Below are positions 3,665-6,036 of a stretch of DNA of 6,036 bases, piece after piece. The notes beneath the pieces are model-generated. The model saw only the letters and a program-made list of their open reading frames with translations, was not told the DNA's origin and did no database searches. Origin of the DNA: an uncultured Coprococcus sp. (GTDB lineage: Bacteria; Bacillota; Clostridia; Lachnospirales; Lachnospiraceae); the NCBI GenBank assembly GCA_900557435.1, contig USSH01000163.1, forward strand, positions 1 through 6,036, written 5' to 3'. How positions within the stretch are numbered: position 1 is the first letter of the stretch; each line of letters begins with the position of its first letter. The position numbers and the translations under genes were made by a program.

Positions 3665-6036
3665 CTATTTCACTTTTACTTTCTTTACTGTACTAAAATC
3701 TCCATATACTTTCTTACCGCTAATTATTTTATAGCTTCTCACTCTCACATAATATATTTTACCCGGTACAAATTTTGTAAGTGTTTTGCCATATAGTTTA
3801 TATGATGTAATGATATGATTCTTTCTACCCTTGACAAATTTCTTATCTGTGGCAATCTGCACTTCATAACCTGATGCCGTAACATCTTTTGTCAATAAAA
3901 CCTTTATCTGGCTCTTCTTTGGAGAAACAACATATTTAATCGATTGCTTTCTTGGTTTTATAATTATGGCTATTTTTTTTACTGCACTTTCGTATGTATT
4001 TGTCTCACTTGCTGTAATTGTAACAATAGCTTTTCCGGCGTTTTTGATAACAAGTTTTCCAAACTTATCTACTACAACCACTTTGGGATTGGAGGTTTTG
4101 TATGTAAACTTTCCATTACCATTGGTCTTAACCTTTATTACAGCATCCTTACGACCATAAGAAACCGTATAAGAAGTTGCTGACGTCTTTATTACCTGTT
4201 TTTTCTTTACTGCCGGCTTTGTTTGTGCAGAAGGTTTTCTCTCTAATATTTTAAATACACATGTCGCTGTCCCGGCATAATAATTGTCAGTCTCTCCAAC
4301 AACAGCTTTAATTACATACTTTCCTGCCGCAGATGGAATATTCTCTGAATACTTACCAGTTCCTAATGCCGCATATGTGTATGTCACTTTACCATTACCA
4401 TAATTACCTGTCAGCGCTGGTGATGCAGCTTTTTCGCCTTCATTCCAATCCTGTATTGTAAGTACCAGATCATACAACTGTTTCTTAACAACAGGTGAAG
4501 GATTACTGTACTTATCAGTAATCTTGAAATATGACGTTGCTACACCCGCACCAAAATATTTTGATTCTGCAACCTCCACCTTTACGATGTAAGAACCAGG
4601 CTCTGTTGGTATTCTAGATGAAAATACACTATCCCCCTCCTTAGCATATGAGATTGTGATAGGTGCATAACCTTTATTTCCATTAACAATAGGCTGCACT
4701 GGTGTCTCGCTAACATCCCAGTCTGATATACTAACGGAAAGGTCATTTAAAGCATCTTTTGTCCAAACAGGCAATGTATTACTCGCTTCTCCGAAAGAAT
4801 ACACATTTTCACCACCATATCTATAAATGGTATACGGCTCAACTACATATCTATATCCTGTTTTGGGCTTTAAATCTGACATAGTGTATGATGTCACTTC
4901 TCCTCCTGGCAATTCTATTTCCTGAAGTGGTTCTTCAAACGCATTATATATCTTCACAATATATCCCATCGCGCCATCAACAGCATTCCATGAAATCTTA
5001 ATGCTATCAGTGGTGCGTGACACAAGTGACACGCTTGTACTATCTAGGTACGCTCCATGCGCAAGCGGTCCATAGGGTCCTGATTCATAATCATTTATTG
5101 CTCTGATTTTATACATGTACATTACCCCGGGAACACATGATGTGTCCTTATATCCACCATCGTACGAATATTTTCCTACAACAGTTCCGATTTTTGTATA
5201 TTCAGTTTCCCACTGTGAACATCGATATATCTCATATTTTTCGGCGCCCGGCACTTCCATCCAATTAACCCAAAGACCACCTTGCATAGGCAATAAAAAT
5301 ACTTCTTCGGTTGCACCTAGACCTATTTCCTGTCTCTTTATCGCGAACTTCTGAGCGTCACTTTCATTCTTTTGATGCATCCACACATTAGTTCCATCCG
5401 CAGACCCATTACTCTCAATATCAAGCACCGCATCCCCGCAAGATGCATTTATGAAATACTCATTTTCGGAACCTCTAACAAACCACTTTTGTGCTGTTGT
5501 GTTGTTTCTTGTATATACACCTACGTTTGTTCCATTTTCCTGTCCCCAATTACTATCATCCAAAGCTTTTCCCGATGCATTATTCACAATTTCATATGAA
5601 CCACTTTCACGTTTCAAAAAATGCCAAAGCTGATTTTGCTGTCCTGTTGCAGTTCTTATGGTTACATTGTCATCGCTGTCGGCTGTCAAATACTTGCCAT
5701 TGCCTGTATTAATAATGTTCGCGTAAAAGTCATCACCAAAATCTATTATTTCACTGTCATAGCCATAAGTCGAGACAGTTTTTTCTGCTTTTTTCTGTCT
5801 ATGTTCTTTATCATTTCCGGGAACTGCATATATTGTAATTCTATAATGTCCTTCTTTAGGTATTGTAAACTGATAACTATTGGCATTCACGTCACCATTG
5901 GAACCTGTTGCTCCCCCAAAACACTCTTCTCCAGTGTCAGTATTTGTGATGATCAACCAATAATGTAAGAAATCACTCTGACTACTAGTCTTATTCCATG
6001 TTATATTAATCTTATCTCCCACAATATAACACTCTC
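3665..6036 (-). CDS. Large modular extracellular protein: Fn3-like, ricin-type lectin, Fn3 x2, tandem Ig-like repeats, Big-like and Fn3-like domains (N-terminus off the right edge)
   Basis: The frame is open to the right edge and ends at TAG (3665-3667), giving 789 full codons. Numbering from Val at 6020-6022, the modules are: end of an Fn3-like beta-sandwich (1-88); ricin-type beta-trefoil (about 96-231), with lobe ends QLW (131-133), QKW (178-180) and a variant QKF (224-226); two Fn3 domains (about 233-325 and 327-420); two tandem Ig-like repeats (425-504 and 516-595); a Big-like domain (about 611-690); and a Lys-rich Fn3-like domain (691-785). No catalytic domain, LPxTG signal, SLH repeat or C-terminal membrane helix is visible. 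Such modules typify secreted or wall-associated Lachnospiraceae proteins that bind glycans, often joined to an N-terminal enzyme, which here would be off-window. The GTG at 6020-6022 has no ribosome binding site and is not taken as the start. No specific function is assigned. GC is lower than in tyrA and aroA. Confidence 0.85.
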   Translation of the reverse strand, partial: ECYIVGDKINITWNKTSSQSDFLHYWLIITNTDTGEECFGGATGSNGDVNANSYQFTIPKEGHYRITIYAVPGNDKEHRQKKAEKTVSTYGYDSEIIDFGDDFYANIINTGNGKYLTADSDDNVTIRTATGQQNQLWHFLKRESGSYEIVNNASGKALDDSNWGQENGTNVGVYTRNNTTAQKWFVRGSENEYFINASCGDAVLDIESNGSADGTNVWMHQKNESDAQKFAIKRQEIGLGATEEVFLLPMQGGLWVNWMEVPGAEKYEIYRCSQWETEYTKIGTVVGKYSYDGGYKDTSCVPGVMYMYKIRAINDYESGPYGPLAHGAYLDSTSVSLVSRTTDSIKISWNAVDGAMGYIVKIYNAFEEPLQEIELPGGEVTSYTMSDLKPKTGYRYVVEPYTIYRYGGENVYSFGEASNTLPVWTKDALNDLSVSISDWDVSETPVQPIVNGNKGYAPITISYAKEGDSVFSSRIPTEPGSYIVKVEVAESKYFGAGVATSYFKITDKYSNPSPVVKKQLYDLVLTIQDWNEGEKAASPALTGNYGNGKVTYTYAALGTGKYSENIPSAAGKYVIKAVVGETDNYYAGTATCVFKILERKPSAQTKPAVKKKQVIKTSATSYTVSYGRKDAVIKVKTNGNGKFTYKTSNPKVVVVDKFGKLVIKNAGKAIVTITASETNTYESAVKKIAIIIKPRKQSIKYVVSPKKSQIKVLLTKDVTASGYEVQIATDKKFVKGRKNHIITSYKLYGKTLTKFVPGKIYYVRVRSYKIISGKKVYGDFSTVKKVKVK
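4238..4750 (-). repeat. Two tandem 80-residue Ig-like repeats within the surface protein
   Basis: Repeat 1 (4511-4750, residues 425-504) and repeat 2 (4238-4477, residues 516-595) align without gaps over 80 residues with 30 identities by hand count, joined by an 11-residue linker. The shared framework is LxDLxxxIxDW near the start, IPxxxGxY in the middle and AGxATxxFKI at the end. The pattern resembles MBG/YDG-type extracellular Ig-like repeats, which act as spacers or adhesive stalks. The DNA copies are diverged, so the duplication is old. Confidence 0.75.

Noticed and set aside
5621..5968. 115-residue plus-strand reading frame opposite the surface-protein gene, with smaller ones at 5115-5599
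   Set aside because: These are Cys-, Ile- and Phe-rich antisense translations of Ig-like and lectin codons, with no RBS or family resemblance.
6020..6022. GTG as the start codon of the surface-protein gene
   Set aside because: The frame continues open to the window edge, no Shine-Dalgarno sequence precedes it, no signal peptide follows, and it falls inside an Fn3-like domain.
1..6036. Mobile elements, CRISPR arrays, tRNA or rRNA genes, defence systems
   Set aside because: No transposase or integrase motifs, spaced identical repeats, or tRNA or rRNA signatures were found on either strand.

Overview
This window looks like a chromosomal segment from a low-to-medium GC Gram-positive anaerobe of the class Clostridia, most likely Lachnospiraceae. 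The reasons are AAAGGAG-type ribosome binding sites, a class II EPSP synthase, a TyrA with an ACT domain as in Firmicutes, and a modular secreted protein built from Fn3, ricin-type and Ig-like modules in the style common in gut Lachnospiraceae. The genus cannot be fixed from the sequence alone.

Layout. Positions 1-801 (minus) hold the N-terminal 267 residues of an M18 family zinc aminopeptidase; its C-terminus lies beyond the left edge. A 277-base divergent intergenic region follows, carrying a good sigma-A type promoter for the plus-strand genes and weaker candidate signals for the aminopeptidase. tyrA (prephenate dehydrogenase with ACT domain, 1079-2173) and aroA (EPSP synthase, 2310-3590) follow on the plus strand, separated by 136 AT-rich bases. 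An imperfect but long stem-loop at 3601-3632 sits in the 74-base gap between aroA and the convergent last gene. Positions 3665-6036 (minus) encode the C-terminal 789 residues of a large modular extracellular protein whose N-terminus lies beyond the right edge.

How the genes work together. aroA makes EPSP, the precursor of chorismate. tyrA takes prephenate, formed from chorismate, to 4-hydroxyphenylpyruvate, the last intermediate before tyrosine. The pair is therefore a partial aromatic amino acid cluster, probably one transcription unit started at the promoter near 1018-1023. The aminopeptidase (peptide turnover) and the surface protein (probably carbohydrate or cell-surface binding) have no evident functional link to it.

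No mobile element, CRISPR array, tRNA, rRNA or recognisable defence system was found. The core genes are ordinary. The points most worth a second look are the two mutually exclusive hairpins in the short tyrA leader, the class II motifs of the EPSP synthase, the long spacing of the aroA ribosome binding site, and the domain make-up of the surface protein.
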